From NCBI GenBank assembly GCA_946619805.1, contig CAMOMM010000001.1, positions 1 to 19,959 of the forward strand: 19,959 bases of DNA. The letters run 5' to 3'. Each line of letters starts with the position of its first letter. Within the stretch, counting starts at the first letter, position 1. The notes under the pieces are model-generated. The model saw only the letters and a program-made list of their open reading frames with translations. It was not told the origin of the DNA and made no database searches. The translations under genes and the position numbers were made by a program. Below are positions 1-7,321 of this stretch, piece after piece. This DNA is from an uncultured Bacillota bacterium. GTDB lineage: Bacteria; Bacillota_I; Bacilli_A; Erysipelotrichales; Erysipelotrichaceae.

Positions 1-759
1 CAGTCCGGCAGCAGCCGGTGTGCATATTACTTCATATTCACCCGGAGTGATATTAGGTGCATCAAACAGCTTTACGGCATCTTCATAAGCACCGTCCATC
101 TTAGCCAGCTGATCATCAATGATCTCACTGCCTTTCCAGCCGGTATCTCCGAAATAGGTAAACTGCGTACTGCCGTTTCTGTTAAGGACCATTGAGCAGG
201 AAACAAAGGAAACACCCCACGCCTGGATCAGATCCCTGCATGGAGAAATGAACATCTTATTGACCAGCTGCATGCTGTAGCTGACGGAACAGTTGACCAC
301 ATATTCCTTAGCCATGCCCTTATCGGACAGCCGTTTCATCTTTGCCAGGATCTTTTCATTGTCCGGCCGGTAGAATTCCTCGCTGACCTCACCGGCAAAT
401 TCGCCTTCTGCTTCCTCTTCTTCAAGCAGAGGAGTCTTCAGCTTGGCGCTTGCGGAAAGAACACTGCTCTGAGCATTCAGGGCCGTGATGATCTGCCGGG
501 CTGTTTCATTTACATCCCCGAGACGGTTGAATGAATATTCGCTGTAGCCTCCGTTACAGTAAACCCTGACCACAAAGCCTCGTTCCGAATCCCTGAATTC
601 ATTGATGGAAGATGTCTTCCGGTTTACCGCATAGGAAAGCCCGCTTACATCGGTAGCCAGAACTGACACGTAGTCATATTCTTTTTTCAGAATGTCCACC
701 AGCTGTCTGAGTTTATCCCTGCAGCTTAACAGATATTCTGACTGTCTTGCATTAATCAT
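1..759 (-). CDS. TldD/PmbA-family metallopeptidase-related protein, N-terminal part (cut by window edge)
   Basis: Translating the minus strand from the ATG at 759 gives 253 open codons running off the left edge, so the C-terminal half is missing. The protein begins MINARQSEYLL. It contains a segment (FVVRVYCNGGYSEYSFN) typical of the N-terminal domain of TldD-like proteins, and the last visible residues (PGEYEVICTPAAAGL) match the strand that normally precedes the zinc-binding HExxxH helix of TldD. That helix would lie just outside the window, so I cannot tell active TldD from metal-free PmbA. Family members act as cytosolic peptidases in heterodimeric TldD/PmbA pairs and process small peptides. 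GGAGGT lies 7 bases before the ATG. A good promoter lies directly upstream, so this is the first gene of a transcript divergent from rsmG. Confidence 0.8.
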   Translation of the reverse strand, partial: MINARQSEYLLSCRDKLRQLVDILKKEYDYVSVLATDVSGLSYAVNRKTSSINEFRDSERGFVVRVYCNGGYSEYSFNRLGDVNETARQIITALNAQSSVLSASAKLKTPLLEEEEAEGEFAGEVSEEFYRPDNEKILAKMKRLSDKGMAKEYVVNCSVSYSMQLVNKMFISPCRDLIQAWGVSFVSCSMVLNRNGSTQFTYFGDTGWKGSEIIDDQLAKMDGAYEDAVKLFDAPNITPGEYEVICTPAAAGL

Positions 760-781
760 GAGAATTACCTCCATTTATAAT

Positions 782-809
782 TTTATAACAGTTTGCCCTT
801 TCCCCTCAA
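782..809 (-). promoter_or_regulatory. Sigma-A-like promoter for the TldD-family gene
   Basis: On the minus strand a TTGAGG -35 element (804-809) is followed after 16 bases by TATAAA (782-787). A TG one base upstream of the hexamer makes it an extended -10. The predicted start is near 775, just before the GGAGGT ribosome binding site, giving a short leader. Seen by eye only. Confidence 0.5.
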
Positions 810-869
810 GAAAACCGGCCCTGCATCTCTGATTTTCTACAGGATAGTTAAGGGAAAGAGTCTCATATA

Positions 870-878
870 TGATATAAT
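870..878 (+). promoter_or_regulatory. Extended -10 promoter for the rsmG-noc-par operon
   Basis: TGATATAAT at 870-878 is a perfect extended -10 element. No convincing -35 lies at the usual distance, which is tolerated for extended -10 promoters. Transcription would start near 885, leaving only about 10 bases before the rsmG ATG at 895, with the AGAGGA ribosome binding site at the very 5' end of the message. Confidence 0.45.
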
Positions 879-894
879 TATGAAGAGGATAAAC

Positions 895-1575
895 ATGGAA
901 CTTGATACACTGTTGAAGCAGTCAGGTATTTCACTGACAGATGAGCAGATCGCTCAGTTTGATCTTTATGCAGATCTGCTGATTGAATGGAATCAGCGTT
1001 TTAATCTGACCGCCATCACTGATAAGGAAGGCATCTATGTCAAGCACTTCCTGGATTCTCTTTTACTGAAAAGAGACTTCAGAGACGGAGACACTCTGTG
1101 TGACATCGGTTCAGGAGCCGGTTTCCCGGGTATACCTCTTAAAATCGTCTATCCGCAGCTTCATGTATACCTGATGGAGCCGACCGGCAAGAAATGCACT
1201 TTCCTGGCTGAAGTGATCAGACAGCTGGGGCTTAAGAATATTGACATCCTGAACTGCCGCCGGGAAGAATACAAAGGTACCTTGTTTGACTACACTACTG
1301 CCCGCGGGGTCTCGCGCCTTAACATCCTGAGCGAACTGTGTCTGCCTTTAACCAGAGTACACGGTCATTTCCTGGCCATGAAAGGATCTCAGGGAGACCG
1401 GGAGCTGGAAGAAGCCGGCAATGCCATTAACAAACTTGGCGGACAGTTATGCCGCAAAGAATACACCGAACTGGAAAGCGAAGGTAAACGAGTCATCATT
1501 GACATCGAAAAGGTCAGGGAAACCCCTGCCATTTACCCGCGCCGTTATGCCATGATCAAAAAGAAACCACTCTAG
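895..1575 (+). CDS. rsmG: 16S rRNA (guanine-N7) methyltransferase RsmG (GidB)
   Basis: RsmG methylates a conserved guanine in the 530 loop of 16S rRNA with S-adenosylmethionine; in several bacteria its loss gives low-level streptomycin resistance. The 226-residue protein has the family's N-terminal helix with NLTAI (37-41) and the SAM-binding motif CDIGSGAGFPGIPLKI (69-84), followed by MEP (94-96) and TTARGVSRL. I chose the ATG at 895 because it is preceded by AGAGGA and matches the family N-terminus. The frame is open upstream to 793, giving 34 implausible residues that would cross the promoter; an ATG at 880 is another weak option. It is first in an operon with noc (11-base gap), parA and parB, the classical Bacillota order, but the usual mnmG upstream is replaced here by a divergent TldD-family gene. 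Confidence 0.95.
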   Translation: MELDTLLKQSGISLTDEQIAQFDLYADLLIEWNQRFNLTAITDKEGIYVKHFLDSLLLKRDFRDGDTLCDIGSGAGFPGIPLKIVYPQLHVYLMEPTGKKCTFLAEVIRQLGLKNIDILNCRREEYKGTLFDYTTARGVSRLNILSELCLPLTRVHGHFLAMKGSQGDRELEEAGNAINKLGGQLCRKEYTELESEGKRVIIDIEKVRETPAIYPRRYAMIKKKPL

Positions 1576-1586
1576 AAAGAATCACA

Positions 1587-2348
1587 ATGTCTGAAGTAAG
1601 ATACATATCACTGTCGCAGATCCATTCCAATCCCTACCAGCCAAGGCAGGTTTTTGATCAGGAAAAACTGAATGAACTGGCAGAGTCAATACATCTCAAC
1701 GGTGTCATTCAGCCGATCGTCGTCAGACAGAAGGAAGAAAATTATTATGAAATAGTTGCCGGCGAAAGGCGCTTCAGAGCCTTACAGCAGCTGAACTGGT
1801 ACGCTGCTCCCTGCATCATCATGTCAGCTGACCAGCAGCAGATGGCCAGACTTGCTCTGATTGAAAACATTCAGCGCGATGATCTTTCGCCGATCGAAGA
1901 AGGAAATGCCTACCGCCAGCTTTTAAGAATGAGCGATATGACTCAGCAGCAGCTGGCAGAAAGCGTCGGCAAGACCCAGCCATCCATCGCCAACAAGATG
2001 AGACTGCTTAACCTCAGTGAACCGGTCCAGCAGGCTATTAACAGCCGAAAGATCTCGGAAAGACATGGCCGAGCCATGCTGAAGTTAGATGACTCACAGC
2101 AGGAAAAGGTTCTTTCCAGAATAATAGATAAGGATCTGACCGTAGCAGCTACGGAAAAGATGATAGAGAAGCTCCTGACGGAAAAGAAAAAGAACGAACC
2201 GCGGAAATGCTTCGGAGTATCGACCAGAATAGCCGTCAACACCATCAGACAGGCCATCAGAACTCTACAGGATGCCGCAGTAAATGTTGAATCTTCTGAA
2301 AGTGAAGACGACGAAAACTATACCATTACTATCAGGATTAAAAAGTAA
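1587..2348 (+). CDS. noc: Nucleoid occlusion protein Noc (ParB paralogue), lacking the usual N-terminal extension
   Basis: Noc is a CTP-dependent DNA clamp that binds NBS sites and blocks FtsZ ring assembly over the chromosome. Visible: a ParB N-domain from residue 7, the CTP-binding motif GERRFRA (59-65), ENIQRDDL (93-100), a helix-turn-helix (about 119-142) and a C-terminal dimerisation region ending in TITIRIKK. At the four positions known to separate NBS from parS recognition it carries Gln131, Lys137, Asn142 and Arg159, that is three Noc-type residues; the neighbouring ParB has Arg, Thr, Lys and Gly. The ATG at 1587 is the only possible start: the frame upstream contains no ATG, GTG or TTG before an in-frame stop at 1500. 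The protein therefore lacks the amphipathic membrane-targeting helix that precedes the ParB fold in Bacillus Noc. The ribosome binding site is weak (AGAAAGA), and the gene lies 11 bases after rsmG. Confidence 0.88.
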   Translation: MSEVRYISLSQIHSNPYQPRQVFDQEKLNELAESIHLNGVIQPIVVRQKEENYYEIVAGERRFRALQQLNWYAAPCIIMSADQQQMARLALIENIQRDDLSPIEEGNAYRQLLRMSDMTQQQLAESVGKTQPSIANKMRLLNLSEPVQQAINSRKISERHGRAMLKLDDSQQEKVLSRIIDKDLTVAATEKMIEKLLTEKKKNEPRKCFGVSTRIAVNTIRQAIRTLQDAAVNVESSESEDDENYTITIRIKK

Positions 2349-2365
2349 GATATTTATGTTAGAAT
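2338..2365 (+). promoter_or_regulatory. Possible internal promoter for parA-parB
   Basis: TGTTAGAAT (2357-2365) is an extended -10 candidate, with TTAAAA (2338-2343) 16 bases upstream overlapping the end of noc. It would start transcription near 2372, about 20 bases before the parA ATG, allowing parAB to be expressed apart from rsmG-noc. The match is moderate and was judged by eye. Confidence 0.35.
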
Positions 2366-2392
2366 ATTACAGACAAGGATGTGAATGAATAT

Positions 2393-3157
2393 ATGGGCAA
2401 GATAATTGCAGTATCCAACCAGAAAGGCGGAGTAGGCAAGACAACCACAAGCGTCAACCTCGCTGCCGGTCTGGCTTATCTGAAAAAGAAAGTATTACTG
2501 GTGGACTTTGACCCTCAGGGCAACGCCACCAGAGGTTTAAATGCCAAGAATAACGTAGTACACAGCGCCTACGAGCTTTTACTGGGCAATGTTTCCGCTG
2601 AAGACTGCATCATCCATCTGCCGATACCTCCACTGGATCTGATACCGGCCACCATTGATCTGGCCGGCAGCGATTACCAGATGGTAAACCGGCCGACGGG
2701 CAAGGAGAGCTTCCTGAAGAGAAAGCTTGATACCATCAGGGACAGATATGACTTCATCATCATCGACTGCCCTCCTTCACTGGGACTGCTTAATGCCAAT
2801 GCCCTGACTGCTGCTGATTCCGTCATCATTCCGGTACAGTGTGAATACTATGCCCTGGAAGGTGTCACTCAGCTGCTGTCAACGATCAGAAACGTTCAGA
2901 AACACTATAACCGCAAGCTTTACATTGAAGGTGTCCTGCTGACCATGTTTGACTCCCGTACCAATCTTTCCACCGAAGTACAGCAGGAAGTCAGAAAGTA
3001 TTTCAAGGAAAGAGTTTACCGCAGCTACATTCCACGCAATGTCCGTCTGGCTGAAGCTCCTTCTCATGGCAAGAGCATCTTTGAATACGACAAGACCTGT
3101 ATCGGTGCCAGGGCTTATGCTTCCTTAGCCAAGGAAGTAATAGAGAAGAATTCATAA
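2393..3157 (+). CDS. parA: Chromosome partitioning ATPase ParA (Soj)
   Basis: ParA/Soj is a deviant Walker ATPase that dimerises on nucleoid DNA with ATP and is stimulated by ParB to drive origin segregation; in Bacillus it also modulates DnaA. The 254-residue protein shows the deviant Walker A KGGVGKTT (11-18), Walker A' with the DPQGNA motif (VLLVDFDPQGNA, 34-45) and Walker B FIIIDCPPSLG (121-131). Length is typical for Soj. I placed the start at the ATG at 2393 because MGKIIAVSNQKGG is the family N-terminus. A GTG at 2381 is in frame, but AAGGA (2375-2379) is only one base from it, against 13 bases from the ATG. parB follows 11 bases after the stop. Confidence 0.95.
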   Translation: MGKIIAVSNQKGGVGKTTTSVNLAAGLAYLKKKVLLVDFDPQGNATRGLNAKNNVVHSAYELLLGNVSAEDCIIHLPIPPLDLIPATIDLAGSDYQMVNRPTGKESFLKRKLDTIRDRYDFIIIDCPPSLGLLNANALTAADSVIIPVQCEYYALEGVTQLLSTIRNVQKHYNRKLYIEGVLLTMFDSRTNLSTEVQQEVRKYFKERVYRSYIPRNVRLAEAPSHGKSIFEYDKTCIGARAYASLAKEVIEKNS

Positions 3158-3168
3158 GGAGGTAACAT

Positions 3169-4047
3169 ATGCCAAAAGATGAAAAGACAGGATTAGGTTC
3201 AGGACTTGATGCCCTGTTCGGACCCGATCTCACCAGTATCATTGAAGACATTCAGAACAGTGCTGCCGGTGATGATTCCACCTACAGGACCAGTCTGAAT
3301 ATTTCCGACATTCACACTAACCCTTATCAGCCAAGAAGAGTATTCGATCAGGATAAACTGAATGAACTGGCCCGGTCCATAAAGGAACACGGTGTCTTCA
3401 CCCCGATTCTGGTACGCCCGAGTATTGACGGCTATCAGCTGATTGCCGGTGAAAGAAGATTAAGAGCCGCCAGACTGGCCGGCAACGAGACCATTCCAGC
3501 CATCATCATGGACTTCACTGATGACCAGATGATGGAGATCTCTCTGCTGGAAAACGTTCAGAGAGAAGACCTGAGCGCCATTGAAGAAGCCAATGCCTAT
3601 AAACAGCTGATCGATAATCTCCATTATACCCAGGAAGAACTGGGAAAAAGACTGGGAAAATCCAGAGAACACATCTCCAACACTCTCAGACTTCTCAAGC
3701 TTCCCGAACATGTACAGCAGCTGATCACTCAGGGAAAGCTGACAATGGGTCAGGCCAGACCTCTTATTACCGTTGAAGATGAAAAACAGGCCAGCGAACT
3801 GGCTGACAGGATCATTTCTGAAGGTTTATCGGTAAGACGGGTTGAAAAGATGATCAGAAATCTTAATAAACCGCTGGTCAGACATCTGCCGTACGTTAAC
3901 GACAGTGCCACTGCTGCCGTGGAAAGAAATCTGCAGCATCAGCTGCAGACCAGAGTCAAAATCTCTAAAAACACCATTACCATTTCCTACAGTGATGTCG
4001 AGGATCTCAACAGGATCCTGGAAATCATCGGATATACCCGGGAGTAA
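3169..4047 (+). CDS. parB: Chromosome partitioning protein ParB (Spo0J)
   Basis: ParB loads on parS sites as a CTP-gated clamp, spreads, and recruits ParA and SMC. The 292-residue protein begins with the ParA-activating peptide GLGSGLDALF (8-17). The N-domain includes NPYQPR (51-56) and the CTP-binding motif GERRLRA (94-100), followed by ENVQRED (128-134), a helix-turn-helix (about 154-177; TQEELGKRLGKSREHISN) and a C-terminal dimerisation domain. Arg166, Thr172 and Gly194 are ParB-type specificity residues. A strong AAGGAGG precedes the ATG. The N-domain is very similar, even at DNA level, to the noc gene two positions upstream (compare 1656-1681 with 3346-3371), supporting paralogy. No parS sequence was found in the window. 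Confidence 0.96.
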   Translation: MPKDEKTGLGSGLDALFGPDLTSIIEDIQNSAAGDDSTYRTSLNISDIHTNPYQPRRVFDQDKLNELARSIKEHGVFTPILVRPSIDGYQLIAGERRLRAARLAGNETIPAIIMDFTDDQMMEISLLENVQREDLSAIEEANAYKQLIDNLHYTQEELGKRLGKSREHISNTLRLLKLPEHVQQLITQGKLTMGQARPLITVEDEKQASELADRIISEGLSVRRVEKMIRNLNKPLVRHLPYVNDSATAAVERNLQHQLQTRVKISKNTITISYSDVEDLNRILEIIGYTRE

Positions 4048-4068
4048 ACCGGATAAGAGGACTTAATT

Positions 4069-4905
4069 ATGGGTAACTTCTTCTTCTTTGTCATTGCATT
4101 ACTCGTACTGGCTGTTGTGACTTTTCTGATCGTAAACAAGGTCAGAAAGAAAAGAGAGTTCAGCTACATAGCACAGAGATGTTCCAAATATGTCAGAGGT
4201 ACGGTAAAACAGATCCAGTATTCCGACCGGAATACCTTTGTCCCGGTGTTTACAGTCGTTGACGAAGGTTCAGTATATGAACTGCCTTATTACCGCAATA
4301 CCGCTGAAAACGAATTTGTCGTTGGAAGAGATTATGATCTGTTCATCGATAACGAAGAACTGATGGTTGCCATGACTGACTCTGACCGCAGACGCAGTGA
4401 TGACAATACCGACCTTTACCTGCTGCTGTTTATCGCCGTATTTACCGTTGCCAGCATACTGATGGTGATCCTGCAGACCAGAAACCCTGAACTAAGCAAA
4501 GATCTGGGCATCATCATCTGCGGTGGAGCTTTCTATGGCGTTGCTGAAATCTTTGACAGACAGAGAAAGGCAAATAAAGAAATGACCTCATACATTACTG
4601 AGGCCACTGTTGTTGACTACAGCATCTCTCATGATGAAGATGGTTCCAACATCTATTTCCCGGTCTACGAATATTACTATGGTGGCGTCAAATACACTGC
4701 CACCAGCAATACGGCCCAGAAAAACCGCGAGGAATACCGCCGCGGTCAGACAGTCCAAATATCTCTGGACCCTAATAACCCGAACAACAGCACTATGCTG
4801 GCCCTGGCCAAACGTGAAACCAACATATTGAAAATCTTCAAAATGCTGGGATTCATTCTGATCGTCATCGGACTAGCCTTAATGGGAATGACAATAATGG
4901 ATTAA
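4069..4905 (+). CDS. Membrane protein with duplicated DUF3592-like domain, last gene of the par operon
   Basis: I do not recognise a characterised homologue. The 278 residues contain an N-terminal membrane helix (about 3-22), a helix pair (about 116-136 and 146-160) and a C-terminal helix (about 257-275). Two similar soluble segments alternate with them: residues 43-95 (GTVKQIQYSDRN... YDLFIDNEE) and 179-235 (ATVVDYSISHDE... VQISLDPNNP). Each has the 'transform a variable, hold to a two-part beta sheet, end in a DPxNP-like turn' pattern of DUF3592 proteins, so this looks like an internal duplication. It sits 21 bases after parB with AGAGGA before its ATG, and the operon terminator overlaps its stop codon, so it is almost certainly cotranscribed with parAB. 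A role in segregation is not implied by the sequence. Confidence 0.75.
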   Translation: MGNFFFFVIALLVLAVVTFLIVNKVRKKREFSYIAQRCSKYVRGTVKQIQYSDRNTFVPVFTVVDEGSVYELPYYRNTAENEFVVGRDYDLFIDNEELMVAMTDSDRRRSDDNTDLYLLLFIAVFTVASILMVILQTRNPELSKDLGIIICGGAFYGVAEIFDRQRKANKEMTSYITEATVVDYSISHDEDGSNIYFPVYEYYYGGVKYTATSNTAQKNREEYRRGQTVQISLDPNNPNNSTMLALAKRETNILKIFKMLGFILIVIGLALMGMTIMD

Positions 4906-4928
4906 AAAAAGGACTCAGGTCCTTTTTT
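4904..4928. terminator. Bidirectional intrinsic terminator between the par operon and map
   Basis: An A7 run, GGAC, the loop TCAG, GTCC and a T6 run form a symmetric hairpin that works on both strands. It overlaps the TAA of the + membrane protein gene (4903-4905) and the stop codon of map on the - strand (4927-4929), so both convergent operons end in the same 25 bases. Confidence 0.85.
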
Positions 4929-5742
4929 ATTTTGATAAGATTTCGTTATGGTCTTCGAATACCGCAATGGTGTATTCCCATTGGGCACTTGGAAGACCGT
5001 CTTTTGTATAGGCTGTCCAGCCATCCAGAGCACTGATCCTTACTCCCGATTTCTTCATGTTGATCATCGGTTCGATCGTAAAGGTCATTCCCGGAACGAT
5101 CAGACATCCGGTACCCTTCTTACCGTAATGGAAGACAAACGGATCTTCATGGAACTCAATGCCTACACCGTGACCGCCATAGTCTCTGACTACCTTGAAC
5201 CCATTGCGGGAAGCGTGCTGCTCAATGGCGTAGCCGACATCACCCAGAAAGCCCCATGGCTTAACTGCTTCCAGTCCCAGCTCCAGACACTGTTTGGTTA
5301 CTCTGATCAGTCTTTCATTTTCCTCACTGGTCTCTCCGATCACAAACATGCGGCTGGCATCGCCATAATAGCCGTTATATATCGTGGTACAGTCAACATT
5401 GACAATGTCTCCTGCCTTCAGGATCTTCCTTTTGCTGGGAATACCATGGCATACCACGTCATTGACTGATACGCAGACATGTTTTGGATAGCCTTCATAA
5501 TTCAGAGGAGCACAGATGGCATTATGCCGGGCAGTGCATTCAGCTACCCAGTCATCAATGTCCTGGGTGGAAATTCCTTCTCTGATCCTTTCACTGACAT
5601 AGTCAAGTACCAGGGAATTGATCCTGCCTGCTTCTCTGATGCCGGCGATCTGTTCCTCAGTCTTTACGTATTTCATCTGAGGAACCTTGTATCCCAGGGA
5701 TTTATAATAATCAAGTTTTGCCTTTAATTCATCACGATTCAT
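4927..5742 (-). CDS. map: Methionine aminopeptidase, type I
   Basis: MAP removes the initiator methionine from nascent proteins when the second residue is small. The five metal ligands and the catalytic histidine of the pita-bread fold are all present in the 271-residue protein: His99 (VVCHGIPS), Asp117 and Asp128 (NVDCTTIYNGYYGDAS), His191 (GGHGVGIEFHE), Glu224 (FTIEPM) and Glu256 (QWEYT). About 27 residues precede the usual start of the fold (MNRDELKAKLDYYKSLGY), a short extension that has no SEC-C zinc motif. The start at 5742 is supported by GGGAG upstream; the frame is open further to 5865, but that part overlaps the permease gene. It follows the ABC permease stop by only about 10 bases, so it is probably the last gene of that operon. 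Confidence 0.95.
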   Translation of the reverse strand: MNRDELKAKLDYYKSLGYKVPQMKYVKTEEQIAGIREAGRINSLVLDYVSERIREGISTQDIDDWVAECTARHNAICAPLNYEGYPKHVCVSVNDVVCHGIPSKRKILKAGDIVNVDCTTIYNGYYGDASRMFVIGETSEENERLIRVTKQCLELGLEAVKPWGFLGDVGYAIEQHASRNGFKVVRDYGGHGVGIEFHEDPFVFHYGKKGTGCLIVPGMTFTIEPMINMKKSGVRISALDGWTAYTKDGLPSAQWEYTIAVFEDHNEILSK

Positions 5743-5752
5743 AAACTGCTCC

Positions 5753-7321
5753 CTAAATAATTCTATTAAATATCTTAACACCAATTGTCGTATCCAACAA
5801 ATAAAAACCGATGGCTCCCATGGCTGCAATACCACAGCACAACAGCAGATAGGTATCATAGGCAAGATACTTGTATACCACTCCCAGATACAGACCTCCT
5901 GCCAGGGAAATAACCGCCATTGATATCAGCATGGCCAGAAATACTGCCAGTCCTCTCTTTACTACTTCCGCTTCCGTAGCCCAGTCCATGCGATGGTGTC
6001 GTAAATTCAGCCATAAACCAAGACAGTCGGTAAACCGCAGAAACAGCTGAGGCAGTAAAAAGACAGATATGGACAGCGACAGTCCCGGCTTACCGCGTAA
6101 GACGACCGCAATTGAGAACAGCAGAGCAGCCGGAGCCATTAACAGATAATGAAACAGCAGCTTGCTGTGGATTATGTCATATGTATCCAGAGGGAAGGTC
6201 TTCAGTGCTTCTATGCTGTGTCCTTCAATGGAGATAAGGCTGGCTGACAGAATGTAGGTACTGATGAAAAACAGTGCTACGGTCAGAGCCATTACTGCTG
6301 CCATTTCGTTTCCGATTATCGGAAGCATTTCACCGAAAATGCTGTTCCAGGCTATTAACAGAGCGAAAGCCCCTATGTAGGCCAAAATAACCGCAAATGA
6401 GGTATTGGACAGATAGATAAAACTGCTGCCCAAATGCTTCAGTTCCCTGTAGAGAAGGGTAAAGGTCACTGAATGAGTCTTCAGCTCCTTTTCCTTATAT
6501 TCTATTCTGACTGTATCCTGAGAAGAGGAGATCAGTCTGAAGAAGTGCTTCCTGACGATCATGAACATTATGGCAAACGGAACGATGCTGACAACAACAA
6601 TGCCGATTATTGACCAGACATCACCGAAATAGACTGCACGGCCAAACCAGTTGATAAAGGACAGGGTCCCGTCTACGGACATAATGCCGCTGTCGATGAA
6701 GAATTCCTCCAGCTGGCTGTGATCCATGAAAATGAAGAAATAATACACGATCATGAATCCCACAAACAGGATCATCTTGGTCAGATTCTTATGACGGCTT
6801 CTGGCACTGATGCGCATTAACACATATCCAAACAGCACACCTAATGTCATGGCCAGCATCGGCCAGATCACTGAAATCAGAATGAAGCGGATAAGCTCAC
6901 CCCACACAAAGCCGGCCTTTACGATCCAGGCAACAAGACCCGGGATCCCGAAAGCCCGCAGCAGAATGTAGTTATAGCACAGAATCACCAGCATGCGGCT
7001 GATCATCATATCCGTTGCCGTTATCGGCATTGACAACAGAACATCATTGTATTTGGACTCAAAAAGCTGATTCTGTACCAGAGTTATATCGGTAAAAAAC
7101 AGTACGGCAAAAACCATGGAACCTACGGAAGTGTAGTACATGTCTCCCAGCTTGAGCTGAGCCATGTAGACAGCCATTTCCGAAAACATGACATAAAAGG
7201 AAACACTTGAAAAAGCCAGAATTGCCACATAAGACAGCCATCCCGGGATTTTGGATTTTTTCTTGCGCGGCAGTATTGCCCTGATATCCGTCTTGAACAG
7301 GATCTTATACATTGGCATCAT
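5753..7321 (-). CDS. ABC-2-like exporter permease, about 12 membrane helices
   Basis: The 522-residue protein is strongly hydrophobic with roughly twelve predicted helices, including about 27-47, 62-82, 106-126, 143-168, 181-199, 235-256 and five or six more in the C-terminal half. It resembles the long permeases paired with single-domain ATPases of the ABC-2 exporter class. No substrate can be read from the sequence. The ATG at 7321 overlaps the end of the ATPase gene by 17 bases; in-frame ATGs at 7318 and 7312 are alternatives, and the one at 7312 has the best distance (10 bases) to GGAG. Overlap with the ATPase implies translational coupling and a one-to-one complex. The following gene is map. 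Confidence 0.8.
   Translation of the reverse strand: MMPMYKILFKTDIRAILPRKKKSKIPGWLSYVAILAFSSVSFYVMFSEMAVYMAQLKLGDMYYTSVGSMVFAVLFFTDITLVQNQLFESKYNDVLLSMPITATDMMISRMLVILCYNYILLRAFGIPGLVAWIVKAGFVWGELIRFILISVIWPMLAMTLGVLFGYVLMRISARSRHKNLTKMILFVGFMIVYYFFIFMDHSQLEEFFIDSGIMSVDGTLSFINWFGRAVYFGDVWSIIGIVVVSIVPFAIMFMIVRKHFFRLISSSQDTVRIEYKEKELKTHSVTFTLLYRELKHLGSSFIYLSNTSFAVILAYIGAFALLIAWNSIFGEMLPIIGNEMAAVMALTVALFFISTYILSASLISIEGHSIEALKTFPLDTYDIIHSKLLFHYLLMAPAALLFSIAVVLRGKPGLSLSISVFLLPQLFLRFTDCLGLWLNLRHHRMDWATEAEVVKRGLAVFLAMLISMAVISLAGGLYLGVVYKYLAYDTYLLLCCGIAAMGAIGFYLLDTTIGVKIFNRII

Noticed and set aside
1121..1134. GTTTCCCGGGTATA, resembling a Noc-binding site in rsmG
   Set aside because: About 10 of 14 matches, and it encodes the conserved GFPG of the SAM-binding motif, so coding constraint explains it.
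5743..5865. N-terminal extension of the map frame
   Set aside because: It overlaps the end of the permease gene, encodes an implausible Cys/Trp-rich peptide and has no ribosome binding site; the ATG at 5742 has one.
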